Below, piece after piece: positions 7,124 through 16,703 of a stretch of 32,236 nucleotides of DNA. Numbering within the stretch: position 1 is the stretch's first letter; each line of letters opens with the position of its first letter. The stretch is from an uncultured Alphaproteobacteria bacterium (GTDB taxonomy: Bacteria > Pseudomonadota > Alphaproteobacteria > Micropepsales > Micropepsaceae): assembly GCA_903902075.1 (NCBI GenBank), contig CAIUTH010000255.1, positions 1-32,236 of the forward strand. The letters are read 5' to 3'. Made by a program: the position numbers and the translations under genes. The notes beneath the pieces were generated by a model. The model was not told the origin of the DNA and did not search any database. It saw nothing but the letters and a program-made list of their open reading frames with translations.

Positions 7124-9667
7124 ATGGCGCGCTACAACGCCAAGGAATCGGAAAAGCACTGGCAGGCAGAATGGGACGCGCGCGCCCTGTTCGTCACACC
7201 CGCGCATTCGGACAAGCCCAAAGCCTATGTGCTGGAGATGTTCCCCTATCCATCGGGGCGCATCCATATGGGCCATGTGCGCAACTACACCATGGGCGAT
7301 GTCATCGCCCGCTTCCGCCGCGCCCAGGGCTATAACGTGCTGCATCCCATGGGCTGGGACGCGTTCGGCCTGCCGGCGGAAAATGCCGCGCGCGACAAGG
7401 GCGTAAGCCCGCGCGACTGGACGTATGAAAACATCGCGGCGATGCGCGAGCAGCTCAAGATGATGGGCCTGTCGCTGGACTGGTCGCGCGAATTCGCCAC
7501 CTGCGATCCGGAATATTATCACCAGCAGCAGAAGCTGTTCCTGGATTTCTACAAGGCCGGCTTCGTCTATCGCAGCGAAGCGGATGTGAACTGGGATCCC
7601 GTCGACATGACCGTGCTCGCCAACGAGCAGGTGATCGACGGCCGCGGCTGGCGTTCGGGTGCGCTGGTGGAACGGCGCAAGCTCAGCCAATGGTTCTTCA
7701 AGATCACCGGCTTTGCCGATGAGCTGCTGCAGGGGCTGGACACGCTGGACCGCTGGCCGGAAAAAGTCCGCACCATGCAGAAGAACTGGATCGGGCGCAG
7801 CGAAGGTCTGCGCTTCCAGTTCACCTTGTCGAACGCGCAGACGCTGGATGTGTTCACGACACGGCCAGACACCCTGTTCGGCGCCTCCTTCGTGGCGCTG
7901 TCGCCGGAACATCCCCTGGCGCAGGAACTGGCGAAGACAGATTCCAAGCTCGCCGCCTTCATCGAGGAATGCCGCCATGTCGGCACCGCCGAAGCCGATA
8001 TCGAAAAGGCAGAGAAGCGCGGCTATGACACCGGCCTGACCGCGGCGCATCCGTTTGATGCGAACTGGAAGCTGCCGGTGATGGTGGCCAATTTCGTGCT
8101 GATGGGCTACGGCACCGGCGCGATCTTCGGCTGCCCGGCGCATGACCAGCGCGACCTGGATTTTGCCCGCAAATACAAGCTGACGGTGACCCCGGTGGTG
8201 GTGCCGTCGGATGCCGATCCCAAGATATTCGCTGTGGCCGCGGAGGCCTATACCGGTCCCGGCAAGCTGGCCAATTCGCGCTTCCTGGACGGCATGACGG
8301 TGGAAGCGGCCAAGGCCGAGGTCGCCGCGCGCCTGGAAAAGGACGGCATCGGCGAGCGCACGGTCAATTACCGGCTGCGCGACTGGCTGGTGTCGCGCCA
8401 GCGTCCCTGGGGCTGCCCGATTCCGATGATCCATTGCGCCAAGTGCGGCGTGGTGCCGGTGCCCAAGGACCAGCTGCCGGTGAAGTTGCCCGATGTGATC
8501 AACTTCAACGTCAAGGGCAATCCGCTGGATGCCGACACGGCGTGGAAGACCACGACCTGCCCGACCTGCAAGGGCGCGGCGACCCGCGACACCGATACGC
8601 TGGATACCTTCGCGGACTCGTCCTGGTATTTCGTGCGTTTCACCAATCCGGCCGCGGACGAGCCGGTGGACAAGGCGGCGGCGGATTACTGGCTGCCTGT
8701 GGACCAGTATATCGGCGGCATCGAGCACGCCATTCTGCATCTTCTGTATGCGCGCTATTTCACCCGTGCCATGGCCAAGCTGGGCATGGTCAATGTGGCC
8801 GAACCTTTCGCCGGTCTTTTCACGCAAGGCATGGTCTGCCACGAGACCTACAAGGATGCGGCCGGCAACTGGGTCCAGGCCGACGAGATCGAAAAGCGCG
8901 ACGGCAAGGCGTTCCAGCGCGACACCGGGGCGGAGATCACCATCGGCGCGTCCGAGAAGATGTCCAAGTCGAAAAAGAATGTGATCGCGCCGGAAACCAT
9001 CATCGCCGATTACGGCGCCGATACCATACGCTGGTTCATGCTCTCGGATACCCCGCCGGAGCGCGACATTGAATGGACCGATGCCGGGGCCGAAGGCTGC
9101 TGGCGTTTCGTCAACCGCATCTGGCGGCTGTGCACCGAAATCGAAGGCCTGGCGGCACCCGGAACGCCGGCGTCCGGCGATGACGAAGTTTCCAAAACGC
9201 TGCGCCAGGCGGCGCACAAGGCCATCGCCGCGGTGACCGATCACTTGGACAATCTGCGCTTCAACAGCGCGGTGGCCCAGCTTTATACCCTGGCCAACAC
9301 CATCGGCAGCTCTGAAGCGGCCAATCCCTCGGCGCGCCGTGAAGCCCTGGAAGCCCTGGTGCTGCTGTCGGCGCCGATGATGCCGCATCTGGCCGAAAGC
9401 TGCTGGCAGGCACTGGGTCATACGAAGCTGGTGGCGGAAACCTCCTGGCCCAAGCACGATCCGGCCCTGACCGTGTCCAACAGCGTCACCCTGCCGATCC
9501 AGGTCAACGGCAAGCGCCGCGGCGAAATCACCATGGCCAAGGATGCCCAGCCCGCGGCGGTGGAAGCCGCCGCGCTGGCGGACGAGGGCGTGATCCGTGC
9601 CCTGGAAGGCAAGACGCCCAAGAAAGTGATTGTGGTGCCCAACAGGATTGTGAACATAGTCGTATGA
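7124..9667 (+). CDS. leuS: Leucyl-tRNA synthetase
   Basis: A class I aminoacyl-tRNA synthetase of 847 residues that charges tRNA-Leu in the cytosol. The HIGH motif reads HMGH at 48-51 within [18 protein letters not shown]. The CP1 editing region includes the threonine-rich [12 protein letters not shown]. The KMSKS motif is exact at 612-616. A zinc-knuckle-like pair of CxxC motifs occurs in [11 protein letters not shown] and TTCPTCKG. The C-terminal anticodon-binding and Leu-specific domains are complete and end in IVNIVV. ATG at 7124 follows an AGGAG that overlaps the stop of the DUF3576 gene. The stop overlaps the lptE start as ATGA, indicating translational coupling. Confidence 0.98.
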   Translation: MARYNAKESEKHWQAEWDARALFVTPAHSDKPKAYVLEMFPYPSGRIHMGHVRNYTMGDVIARFRRAQGYNVLHPMGWDAFGLPAENAARDKGVSPRDWTYENIAAMREQLKMMGLSLDWSREFATCDPEYYHQQQKLFLDFYKAGFVYRSEADVNWDPVDMTVLANEQVIDGRGWRSGALVERRKLSQWFFKITGFADELLQGLDTLDRWPEKVRTMQKNWIGRSEGLRFQFTLSNAQTLDVFTTRPDTLFGASFVALSPEHPLAQELAKTDSKLAAFIEECRHVGTAEADIEKAEKRGYDTGLTAAHPFDANWKLPVMVANFVLMGYGTGAIFGCPAHDQRDLDFARKYKLTVTPVVVPSDADPKIFAVAAEAYTGPGKLANSRFLDGMTVEAAKAEVAARLEKDGIGERTVNYRLRDWLVSRQRPWGCPIPMIHCAKCGVVPVPKDQLPVKLPDVINFNVKGNPLDADTAWKTTTCPTCKGAATRDTDTLDTFADSSWYFVRFTNPAADEPVDKAAADYWLPVDQYIGGIEHAILHLLYARYFTRAMAKLGMVNVAEPFAGLFTQGMVCHETYKDAAGNWVQADEIEKRDGKAFQRDTGAEITIGASEKMSKSKKNVIAPETIIADYGADTIRWFMLSDTPPERDIEWTDAGAEGCWRFVNRIWRLCTEIEGLAAPGTPASGDDEVSKTLRQAAHKAIAAVTDHLDNLRFNSAVAQLYTLANTIGSSEAANPSARREALEALVLLSAPMMPHLAESCWQALGHTKLVAETSWPKHDPALTVSNSVTLPIQVNGKRRGEITMAKDAQPAAVEAAALADEGVIRALEGKTPKKVIVVPNRIVNIVV

Positions 9668-10146
9668 AGAGAACGGCCATCATCGCAGCGTGTGTACTGC
9701 TGGCGGGTTGCGGTTTTCGTCCCATGTATGGCCGTTCCAACCTGGCGCCGGAAATGGCCTCCATCTTTGTCGAGCCGATTGCCGACCGCGACGGCTATGA
9801 ACTGCGCAATACCCTGATCGACCTGCTGCATTCGGACGGCGAGACCTCGGGCAAGGTCTATCGTCTCAAGATCGTGCTGAACGAAAACAGCCAGGGCATC
9901 GCGCTGCAGAACGACGCCACCATCACCCGCTACAATACCACCCTGGACGCGCGCTATACGCTCAGTGACGCGCGCGGCAATATGCTGACCACCGGCAACC
10001 AGACCGAATTGTCGGCCTATAACGGGGTCAATTCGCCTTACGCCAGCCTGGTGGCGCAGCAGGATTCCACCAAGCGCGCGGCCCAGGATATCGCCCAGCG
10101 CATCCAGCTCGATCTGGGCGTCTGGTTCCGGCAGCACAGAAAATGA
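9664..10146 (+). CDS. lptE: LPS-assembly lipoprotein LptE
   Basis: A 160-residue lipoprotein, the plug partner of LptD in the outer-membrane translocon that inserts lipopolysaccharide. The signal ends in the lipobox LLAGC (Cys16), followed by GFRPMYG, a stretch typical of alphaproteobacterial LptE. The mature part has the mixed strand pattern of the family, for example [13 protein letters not shown] and [33 protein letters not shown]. The position between leuS and holA is the conserved location in Proteobacteria. It overlaps leuS (ATGA at 9664-9667) and holA (ATGA at 10143-10146). Confidence 0.92.
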   Translation: MKRTAIIAACVLLAGCGFRPMYGRSNLAPEMASIFVEPIADRDGYELRNTLIDLLHSDGETSGKVYRLKIVLNENSQGIALQNDATITRYNTTLDARYTLSDARGNMLTTGNQTELSAYNGVNSPYASLVAQQDSTKRAAQDIAQRIQLDLGVWFRQHRK

Positions 10147-11168
10147 TCGTCAAGAGTCACGAGGCCGACCGCTATGTGGCGAGCCCGCCCAAGGGCCTGA
10201 CCCTGGCGCTGGTCTATGGCCCCGATGCCGGCCTGGTGCAGGAACGGGCCGAGAAGCTGCTCAAAAGCGTGGTGCCCGACCTGACCGACGCCTTCAATGT
10301 CGCCGACCTCAGCGAAAGCACCTTGCTGGCCGATCCGGCGCGGCTGGCCGACGAGGCCGCCGCCATTTCCATGATGGGTGGGCGCCGGGTGGTGCGGGTG
10401 CGCGGCGCCGGCAACGATCTGGCGGACTTGCTGGAATCCTTTGCGGACGATCCCAGGGGAGATGCTTTGGTCGTGATCGAGGCGGGCGATCTGGCTAAGA
10501 CTTCCGCCCTGCGCAAGATCTTCGATGCCCACAAGACCGCCGCGGCTGTGCAATGCTATCCGGACTCGGTACGCGACCTGGGCGATGTGGTGCGCGATGC
10601 GTTGCGGGCCGAAGGCCTGTCGATTGCGCCCGATGCGCTGGAAGACGCGGTGTCGCGTTTGGGTTCGGACCGCGGCGTGACGCGGCGGGAAATCGAAAAG
10701 CTGCTGCTCTACATGCATGGCAAGAAACAGGTCACGCTGGAAGATGTGCGCGCCGTGATGGGCGATGAGGCCGAGGCGCGCAGCGAAAGCGCCTGTGATG
10801 CGGCGGCCGGCGGCGATCTGGTCAAGCTGGACCGCGAGCTCGAAAGATTATGGGTGTCGGATGTCGCGCCGGCCCAGGTGTTGCGCAGCGCCATGGGGCA
10901 TTTCCAGCGCTTGGTGCAGGCGCGCGAAAGCGCCAACCGCGGCGAGACCATCGACAATGTGATGAAAAGGCTGCGGCCGCCGGTGCATTTCTCGCGGAGC
11001 CAGGCGTTCAAGAACCAGGCGCAGCGCTGGAACACCGACAAGCTGGGCGAGGCGCTGGACATGCTGCTGGACGCGGAAAGCCTGACCCGCACCACCGGCG
11101 TTCCGGCCGAAGCGGTGACGGGGCGCGTATTGATGAACATCGCCGCCATGGCGAAGGGACGTATGTAA
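10143..11168 (+). CDS. holA: DNA polymerase III delta subunit
   Basis: The clamp-loader delta subunit, 341 residues, which opens the beta sliding clamp within the replication machinery. The N-terminal AAA+-like domain starts with [21 protein letters not shown] and includes [13 protein letters not shown] and [22 protein letters not shown]. The C-terminal collar domain has [38 protein letters not shown] and [12 protein letters not shown]. As expected for delta there is no working Walker A motif. It is translationally coupled to lptE. Its stop overlaps the hisF start by one base (TAATG), so the operon continues into histidine biosynthesis. Confidence 0.95.
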   Translation: MIVKSHEADRYVASPPKGLTLALVYGPDAGLVQERAEKLLKSVVPDLTDAFNVADLSESTLLADPARLADEAAAISMMGGRRVVRVRGAGNDLADLLESFADDPRGDALVVIEAGDLAKTSALRKIFDAHKTAAAVQCYPDSVRDLGDVVRDALRAEGLSIAPDALEDAVSRLGSDRGVTRREIEKLLLYMHGKKQVTLEDVRAVMGDEAEARSESACDAAAGGDLVKLDRELERLWVSDVAPAQVLRSAMGHFQRLVQARESANRGETIDNVMKRLRPPVHFSRSQAFKNQAQRWNTDKLGEALDMLLDAESLTRTTGVPAEAVTGRVLMNIAAMAKGRM

Positions 11169-11929
11169 TGTTGAAGGTCCGAATAATTCCCTGCCTGGAC
11201 GTGAAGGACGGCCGTGTCGTCAAGGGCGTCAATTTCGAAGGCCTGCGCGACGCCGGCGATCCGGTGGAGCAGGCCATCCTTTACGACAAGGAAGGTGCCG
11301 ACGAACTCTGTTTCCTGGACATCACGGCCAGCCACGAAAACCGGGGCACCCTGCTGGATGTCGTCCATCGCACCGCGGAAGTCTGCTTCATGCCCCTGAC
11401 GGTAGGTGGCGGAGTGCGCACCCTGGAAGATATCCGCGCGCTTTTGCTGGCCGGCGCCGACAAGGTCTCGATCAACACTGCCGCCGTGTCACGGCCCGAA
11501 TTTGTGAAAGAAGCCTCCGAGAAGTTCGGCAGCCAGTGCATCGTCGCGGCGATCGACGCCAAGAAGGGCGAAAAGGGCAACTACGAAATCTTCACCCATG
11601 GCGGGCGCAAGCCCACCGGCATCGATGCCGTGGAGCATGCCAAAAAGCTGGTCGGCTATGGCGCGGGCGAAATCCTGCTCACGTCCATGGACCGCGATGG
11701 GGTTAAGTCCGGCTATGACCTGGACCTGACCCGCGCCGTGTCGGATGCGGTGTCCGTGCCGGTGATCGCCTCGGGCGGGGTGGGCAATGTCCAGGACCTG
11801 GTGGATGGCGTGAAAAAGGGCCATGCCAGCGCTGTGCTGGCCGCTTCCATCTTCCATTTCGGCGAAGTCAGCATCGCGGAAGCCAAAATGGCACTAAAAA
11901 GCGCCGGATTGCCCATTCGGCCCATCTAG
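11168..11929 (+). CDS. hisF: Imidazole glycerol phosphate synthase cyclase subunit HisF
   Basis: A 253-residue TIM barrel that uses ammonia from HisH to convert PRFAR into imidazole glycerol phosphate and AICAR. Catalytic Asp11 (PCLDVKDG) and Asp130 (VAAIDAKKG) are both present. The phosphate loops GGGVRTLED and [11 protein letters not shown] and the LTSMDRDG strand are intact. ATG at 11168 overlaps the holA stop by one base. In many Alphaproteobacteria hisF sits with hisB, hisH, hisA and hisE. Here it is the last gene of a leuS-lptE-holA transcript, with no other his gene in the window. It is followed after 33 bases by a CHAD protein. Confidence 0.97.
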   Translation: MLKVRIIPCLDVKDGRVVKGVNFEGLRDAGDPVEQAILYDKEGADELCFLDITASHENRGTLLDVVHRTAEVCFMPLTVGGGVRTLEDIRALLLAGADKVSINTAAVSRPEFVKEASEKFGSQCIVAAIDAKKGEKGNYEIFTHGGRKPTGIDAVEHAKKLVGYGAGEILLTSMDRDGVKSGYDLDLTRAVSDAVSVPVIASGGVGNVQDLVDGVKKGHASAVLAASIFHFGEVSIAEAKMALKSAGLPIRPI

Positions 11930-11962
11930 CGCGATTGCACCCCGCCGCGCGTTGCGTCTAGC

Positions 11963-12940
11963 GTGGCCAACATGGACGATCCCCGCGCCACAATTCATTC
12001 CCTGGTCCGCCGCAATCTGGGGCCGATCAAGCCGGTGAAGGCGGCTCCCGCGCACCTGTCCCGTTCCATGCGGCCGGAAGATGCCTTCCGCACCACTCTG
12101 CTGGATTGCCTGGCCCAGATCACCGCCAACGCCGCCACCTTGCGTGCCGGGCGTTCGGTGGAAGGCTTGCACCAGCTGCGCGTCGCCTTCCGCCGGCTGG
12201 AAGTCGTGCTGGGCGCCTTCGGACAGGAGTTCGAGCAGGACTGGCTGGAAGATCTTCGCGGCCGCGCCAAGATATTGTCGGGGCGGCTGGCGCCGGCGCG
12301 CGACCTGGACGTGTTTGTCGGCAAGCTTCTGGAAGGCTCCCCCCAGTTCAGCGTCAAGTCCGGCGTCGGCGATGGGCTTGCGGCTTTGCGTGCCCGCGCG
12401 GAAAGCGCGCGCGACGAGGCCTGGAGCGCGGCGGCGGCCTGCATTGCCAGCGCCGATTTTGAACTTTTCACCGATGATGTCGCCGGCCTGGCCTCGTCGC
12501 AATTGCCGCTGAGTCGGGACAAGCGCCTGCCGCGCGCGGCGCGCCGCATGATGGACCGCCAGGTGGCGCGGGTGAAAAAGCGCGGGCGTACGGCGCGCAG
12601 CGCCGAAGAAGGCGACATGCACCGGCTGCGCATCGCCCTGAAAAAGCTGCGCTACACCGCCGAATTCTTCGCGCCCATTTACCGCAAGCGCAAGGTAAAG
12701 GCTTACCTGAAAAAGCTGCGCGCCCTGCAGAACCATCTGGGTGATCTCAATGACACCGCCAATGTGCGCCGGGTGGTCGGCGACCTGCTTCGCGGCAAGC
12801 CCAGGAAGGACGAAGACGTCGCACTGCGCTATGCCGCCGGCGCGATGGTCGGCTGGTATGGGGCACAAGCTCCGGGCGCCATCGCCAGCGCGCTCAAGCG
12901 TTACAACAAGTTCAAGCGTGTGAGTCCATTCTGGCGGTGA
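11963..12940 (+). CDS. CHAD domain protein
   Basis: A 325-residue basic, all-helical protein with the conserved-histidine CHAD fold in two copies. The first helix pair is VEGLHQLRVAFRRLEVVLGAF near 65-86 and the matching second one is MHRLRIALKKLRYTAEFFAPIY near 213-235. Each has the H-x-x-R-x-x-x-x-R/K-x-L pattern. CHAD proteins bind polyphosphate and often localise to polyphosphate granules. Many are fused to or paired with a CYTH phosphatase; none is present here. The start is GTG at 11963, with an ATG three codons on. It converges on the phosphatase gene across a hairpin-rich gap. Confidence 0.88.
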   Translation: MANMDDPRATIHSLVRRNLGPIKPVKAAPAHLSRSMRPEDAFRTTLLDCLAQITANAATLRAGRSVEGLHQLRVAFRRLEVVLGAFGQEFEQDWLEDLRGRAKILSGRLAPARDLDVFVGKLLEGSPQFSVKSGVGDGLAALRARAESARDEAWSAAAACIASADFELFTDDVAGLASSQLPLSRDKRLPRAARRMMDRQVARVKKRGRTARSAEEGDMHRLRIALKKLRYTAEFFAPIYRKRKVKAYLKKLRALQNHLGDLNDTANVRRVVGDLLRGKPRKDEDVALRYAAGAMVGWYGAQAPGAIASALKRYNKFKRVSPFWR

Positions 12941-12949
12941 GAGTAGCGG

Positions 12950-13010
12950 CGCGCCGAAGGCGCGTGAGCAGGTCCGGTGGACCTGCGAAAGCTACGAGCG
13001 CGGCGAGCTT
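12950..13010. repeat. Cluster of short perfect hairpins between convergent genes
   Basis: CGCGCC-GAA-GGCGCG (12950-12964) and GCAGGTCC-GGT-GGACCTGC (12968-12986) are perfect hairpins with 3-base loops. They are followed by AAGCT (12989-12993) with its complement AGCTT (13006-13010). There is no T-run, so they are not classic intrinsic terminators. The layout resembles small dispersed palindromic elements of alphaproteobacterial genomes, and the last part forms the C-terminal codons of the phosphatase. Copies elsewhere in the genome cannot be seen from this window. Confidence 0.5.
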
Positions 13011-13615
13011 GGGCGGGCCGCAATGCCGTCCCACACCGCGAATTCCAGATTGAGCGCTTCAATCCTCACCGCGCCGTTCGCGTCCAGCGTCAGCAACAGG
13101 ATCTTCGATACATCCAGATCGGCGGGCATCGGCGTCGCCATGTCCCAGGCGGTAGCCAGCGTATAGGCCGCGCGCAGCACGCCCAGATGCGCGATGGCCA
13201 CGGCATCGTCGCCGCCTTGCGCCACATCCGTCAGGAATGCCGCCACCCGCGCATGCATCTCGCCGGTGGATTCCCCGCCGCCGGGACGAAAAGCTTCGCC
13301 GGCTTTCGAACCGGCTTTCTCGAACGCATCGCTGCCGTGGCGGGAAAAAATCTCCTCCCGCGTCAAACCTTCCCAGGCGCCCCAATTCTGTTCCATCAGC
13401 CGCGCATCCAGCACCGCTTCGTCAAGCCCCAGCGCTTCCACCGTCTGGCGGGCGCGCAGCAAGGGGCTGGCATAGAGGCGCGGATGGGCGAAGGGCAGGC
13501 GCAGGCCGCACATCCTGGCCAGGCCCGCATCGCTGAGCGGAATGTCGGTATGACCCTGGATACGCCCCGCCGCGTTCCATTCGGTCGGGCCGTGGCGCAG
13601 CAGCGCGATCTTCAA
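12992..13615 (-). CDS. Histidine phosphatase family (phosphoglycerate mutase-like) protein
   Basis: A 207-residue cytosolic phosphatase of the branch-1 histidine phosphatase superfamily. The N-terminal motif LLRHGPTEWN carries the phospho-accepting His8 next to Arg7. Arg54 (LYASPLLRARQT), Glu75 (MEQNWGAWEG) and the second His143 (IAHLGVLRA) complete the active site. The substrate cannot be told; cobalamin ribazole phosphatases and general sugar phosphatases share this layout. TTG at 13615 is chosen because the conserved sequence starts there and the codon overlaps the xthA stop as TTGA, implying coupled translation. A longer in-frame start at 13786 would run back through xthA and is not supported. 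The last residues (RPSSPRS) come from the hairpin cluster. Confidence 0.88.
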   Translation of the reverse strand: MKIALLRHGPTEWNAAGRIQGHTDIPLSDAGLARMCGLRLPFAHPRLYASPLLRARQTVEALGLDEAVLDARLMEQNWGAWEGLTREEIFSRHGSDAFEKAGSKAGEAFRPGGGESTGEMHARVAAFLTDVAQGGDDAVAIAHLGVLRAAYTLATAWDMATPMPADLDVSKILLLTLDANGAVRIEALNLEFAVWDGIAARPSSPRS

Positions 13616-14400
13616 ACCGAAAGCTCCACCACCACAGGAACGTGATCCGAAGCCTTCTGCCAGCCGCGCATCTTCTTGACGATCTTCTGCGAGGTCAGCG
13701 CACCCTTCAGGCCGGGACTGGTCCAGACATGGTCCAGGCGACGGCCGCGGTCTGACGCTTCCCAGTCGGCGGCGCGATAGCTCCACCAGCTATAGATTTT
13801 CTCGTCCGGCGGAATGAAATGGCGGGTGGCATCGGTCCAGTCCAGCGCCGCCTGCGCCGCGCCCAGCAGTTTGGTTTCCACCGGCGTGTGGCTGACAATG
13901 TCCAGCAACTGCTTGTGGCTCCACACGTCATTTTCCAGCGGCGCCACGTTCAGGTCGCCTACCAGGATGGCGGGATCGCTCTTCTTGCGTTTGGCGAAGA
14001 ACTTTTCCATCTCCGCCAGGAAGTGCAGCTTGTGGGCGAACTTCTCGTTCTTGGCGGGGTCGGGAATGTCGCCGCCGGCCGGGACATAGAAATTGTGCAG
14101 CGCCACGCCATTGTCCAGGGTCACGCCCATGTGGCGGGCATGGCCTTCGCGGCAGAAATCCTGGATGCCGCTTTCGCGGAACGGCTTTTTCGCCAGGATC
14201 GCGACCCCGTGATAGGCCTTCTGGCCGTGGATCGCCTGGTGGACATATCCCAGCTTGCGAAAAGCCTCCGCCGGGAAAAGCTCGTTCAGCACCTTGGTCT
14301 CCTGCAGGCACAAAACGTCCGGCTGCTCATCGCGCAGGAAGCGGGTCACCAGATGGATGCGATGCCGCACCGAATTGATGTTCCAGGTCGCGATTTTCAA
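13612..14400 (-). CDS. xthA: Exodeoxyribonuclease III
   Basis: A 262-residue member of the exonuclease III/AP endonuclease family that cuts at abasic sites in base-excision repair and removes blocked 3' ends. Active-site residues are visible in order: Asn in TWNINS (residues 7-9), Glu34 (CLQETK), Asp149 and Asn151 (VGDLNVAP), Asp223 (RRLDHVW), and Asp252-His253 (SDHVPV). The length is normal for the family. ATG at 14400 starts directly at the conserved MKIATWNINSVR. It is the first gene of a two-gene unit with the phosphatase. Confidence 0.96.
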   Translation of the reverse strand: MKIATWNINSVRHRIHLVTRFLRDEQPDVLCLQETKVLNELFPAEAFRKLGYVHQAIHGQKAYHGVAILAKKPFRESGIQDFCREGHARHMGVTLDNGVALHNFYVPAGGDIPDPAKNEKFAHKLHFLAEMEKFFAKRKKSDPAILVGDLNVAPLENDVWSHKQLLDIVSHTPVETKLLGAAQAALDWTDATRHFIPPDEKIYSWWSYRAADWEASDRGRRLDHVWTSPGLKGALTSQKIVKKMRGWQKASDHVPVVVELSV

Positions 14401-14550
14401 ACTTTCCGTTCCTTCTGTGCTGATAGGCAGGGCATGCGCACAAGATAATTGCTATCGTGACATTTCAAAGGGTTAAACGCCTTCTCTGACTCAACCCATT
14501 CGCCAAACGAATAACTAGCATTCATCTATTTGCAATTCTCACGAGCTTAT

Positions 14551-14616
14551 ATGCGCCGCAGCAAAGAGTTCCTCAAGCCTGTGTTTTGGGGCGAATGCCG
14601 AAGAAGTAGCACATGA
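14551..14616 (+). CDS. Possible 21-residue leader ORF
   Basis: A short frame, [21 protein letters not shown], starting at ATG 14551 in an AT-rich upstream region (14440-14550) that could hold a promoter. Its TGA overlaps the ATG of the 45-residue membrane peptide (ATGA at 14613-14616), the same coupling arrangement seen throughout the window. No clear ribosome site was found, so it may be untranslated leader. Confidence 0.3.
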   Translation: MRRSKEFLKPVFWGECRRSST

Positions 14617-14750
14617 AGAACCCCACTATCCGTACCCAGTCCCCCCTGCCGGGCGAACGCGGCAATAACCTTGTCGCCGAAGTCTTCCAGGCCGCCACCA
14701 TCACCCTGGTAGGCGTGATGGGCCTGCTGACCATCGCGGCCTCGATCTAA
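14613..14750 (+). CDS. Small single-span membrane protein, 45 residues
   Basis: A small gene read directly from the sequence. A polar N-terminal half ([19 protein letters not shown]) leads into one hydrophobic helix from about residue 20 to 45 ([25 protein letters not shown]). The stop TAA at 14748-14750 overlaps the tsaD stop on the other strand by exactly four bases, the pattern other convergent pairs in this window show. It fills what would otherwise be a 346-base gap between xthA and tsaD. The function is unknown. The ribosome site is weak (AGAAG), and translation may be coupled to the preceding 21-codon frame. Confidence 0.6.
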   Translation: MKNPTIRTQSPLPGERGNNLVAEVFQAATITLVGVMGLLTIAASI

Positions 14751-15787
14751 GCCGTCGTTTCGGCCAGGGGCCATCTGGCTCTTGGAGAGGTCGACAGCGC
14801 ATCGCCCGCGCCGCCGGCTGACAAACGTTCCACCCCCGCCCAGGCGATCATCGCCGCATTGTCGGTGCAGAGCCTGGGGGGTGGAATGAGGGCGGTAAAA
14901 TCTTCATCCGCGCAAAGCCGGTTCAGGCCGGCGCCGATCGCCTGGTTGGCGGCGACGCCGCCGGCGACCACCAGCGTGTTGCCCTCCGGAAAATCTTTGC
15001 GGAACATCTGCATCGCAATGCGCGTGCGATCGCGCAGGATATCGATCACCGCGGCCTGGAAACTGGCGCTGGCATCCTCCACGCTGATGTCCGTTTCGGC
15101 CAATTGGCGCAGCGCCGTTTTCAAGCCTGAAAAGGAAAAGTCCGCGCCGGCGCGGCCTTTCATGGGACGCGGCAATTCATAGGCGCGCGGATTGCCATTC
15201 CTTGCCGCTGCTTCCACCGCGGGGCCGCCCGGATATGGCAGGCCCAAGATCTTCGCCGTCTTGTCGAAGGCTTCGCCCACCGCATCGTCGATGGTCGATC
15301 CATACAGGCGAAAATCATGGATCCCGCCCACGCCGACCAACTGGCAATGGCCGCCCGATACCAGCAAAAGCACGAAGGGAAATTCCACGCCATGGGTCAG
15401 CCGCGCCGTCAGCGCATGACCCATCAGGTGATTGACCGCAACCAGTGGCTTGCCGGTGCCCAGCGCCAGCGCCTTGGCGGTGGTCAGTCCCACCATCACC
15501 CCACCGATCAGCCCGGGCCCGGCCGTGACGGCAATGCCGTCCAGTTCGGAAAGGCTGATCTTGGCTTCGGCCAGGGCGCGGTCGACGATATTGTCCAGTA
15601 TTTCCAGATGCGCGCGGCTGGCGATTTCCGGCACCACCCCACCATAGGGTGCATGCGCCTCGATCTGGCTGAACACCACATTGGACAGGATTTCGCCTGG
15701 TCCTGGCGCGGACCCTCGCACCACCGCGGCCGCGGTTTCATCGCAGCTGGTCTCGATGCCTAGAATTGTGAGAGGCTTGCCCGTCAT
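14747..15787 (-). CDS. tsaD: tRNA N6-adenosine threonylcarbamoyltransferase TsaD
   Basis: The catalytic subunit that transfers threonylcarbamoyl onto A37 of ANN-decoding tRNAs, working with TsaB and TsaE in the cytosol. The ASKHA fold is visible: [17 protein letters not shown] at the start, the metal-binding HxxxH as H120-LMG-H124, [12 protein letters not shown], and [11 protein letters not shown]. Near the C-terminus are [12 protein letters not shown] and [16 protein letters not shown] at 15787 gives 346 residues, normal for the family. A TTG extension to 15817 adds nothing conserved. It is divergent from hemD across a 53-base gap that must hold both promoters. Confidence 0.96.
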   Translation of the reverse strand: MTGKPLTILGIETSCDETAAAVVRGSAPGPGEILSNVVFSQIEAHAPYGGVVPEIASRAHLEILDNIVDRALAEAKISLSELDGIAVTAGPGLIGGVMVGLTTAKALALGTGKPLVAVNHLMGHALTARLTHGVEFPFVLLLVSGGHCQLVGVGGIHDFRLYGSTIDDAVGEAFDKTAKILGLPYPGGPAVEAAARNGNPRAYELPRPMKGRAGADFSFSGLKTALRQLAETDISVEDASASFQAAVIDILRDRTRIAMQMFRKDFPEGNTLVVAGGVAANQAIGAGLNRLCADEDFTALIPPPRLCTDNAAMIAWAGVERLSAGGAGDALSTSPRARWPLAETTA

Positions 15788-15840
15788 TGCGGGGTGCTTT
15801 ACGCCGAAATTCCCCAAAGCGCCAAATTGAGAGCGCCCCT

Positions 15841-16533
15841 ATGAGAATTCTCGTCACCAGGCCCCTGGCAGACGGCCGGGAAATCGCAGCTCGCTTGGCC
15901 GAGCACGGCCATGCCGCGCTACTGGCGCCCTTGCTGACGCCGCGTTTCGAGGACGGGCCCGAGCTGGACCTGGACGGTGTCGAGGCGGTGCTGGCCACCA
16001 GCGCCAACGGCATCCGCGCACTGGTCCGCCGCACCAAGCGGCGCGATCTTTCCATCTTTGCGGTGGGACCGCAGACCACCGAAGAAGCCCAGAGAAGCGG
16101 GTTCACCGAAGTCCGCAATGCCGATGGCGACGCCAAGGCGCTGGCGGAAGCGGCCACCCGTTGGGCCGCGCACAAGGGCGTGTTGCTGCATGTCTGCGGC
16201 CATGACGCGCCGGGGACCCTGGCGGAAAATCTCGGTTTGCGTGGCTTCAAGGTGCAGCGCTGCGCCCTGTACGGCATTGAACCGGCCACGCGCCTGCCGG
16301 ATGACGCGCGAAAAGCCCTGCAGGAAAAGGCGCTGGATGCGGCGATGTTCTTCTCGCCCCGCAGCGCGCGCATCTTCGGCGTGCTGGCCGATGGCTTGCC
16401 GACCGAAAACCTCACCGCCATGTGCATCAGTCCCGCCACGGCCCAGGCACTGACCCAGATATCGTTCGCGCAGGTTGCGGTGGCGGCGCGGCCCAACCAA
16501 GCGGCCATGCTGGCCCTGGCCGACCAGGTCTAG
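15841..16533 (+). CDS. hemD: Uroporphyrinogen-III synthase
   Basis: A 230-residue enzyme that closes and inverts ring D of hydroxymethylbilane to give uroporphyrinogen III in heme and cobalamin synthesis. The family diverges strongly, but the bilobed pattern is clear: MRILVTRPLADGREIAARLAEHGH at the start, AVLATSANGIRAL, FAVGPQTTEEAQRSGF, HVCGHDAPGTLAENL, AALFY-like ALYGIEPA, AAMFFSPRSARIFG and CISPATAQAL. ATG at 15841 begins at the first conserved strand. hemC, which often precedes hemD opposite tsaD in relatives, is absent here. Confidence 0.85.
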   Translation: MRILVTRPLADGREIAARLAEHGHAALLAPLLTPRFEDGPELDLDGVEAVLATSANGIRALVRRTKRRDLSIFAVGPQTTEEAQRSGFTEVRNADGDAKALAEAATRWAAHKGVLLHVCGHDAPGTLAENLGLRGFKVQRCALYGIEPATRLPDDARKALQEKALDAAMFFSPRSARIFGVLADGLPTENLTAMCISPATAQALTQISFAQVAVAARPNQAAMLALADQV

Positions 16534-16703
16534 AACCCATTTAGATTCAATGATTTGGGTAGATGATCCGTCCTTGTACCGATAGATGAAACGCCGTGCG
16601 CGGCGGCTGCTCCGATCTGCCGCACCCGACAGCTGCACTCTGCGTTATCCCAAAATGCTTTCAACGCTTGCGAGACGCCCCGGCCTCTGCGCAGACTTCG
16701 CTT

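Noticed and set aside
6617-9457. Very long open frame (946 codons) on the minus strand opposite leuS
   Set aside because: It is the antisense shadow of a certain leuS gene in high-GC DNA. Its translation is His/Gln/Arg/Gly-rich with no domain.
13616-13786. N-terminal extension of the phosphatase
   Set aside because: It runs through the xthA coding region; the TTG at 13615 with TTGA coupling starts exactly at the conserved fold.
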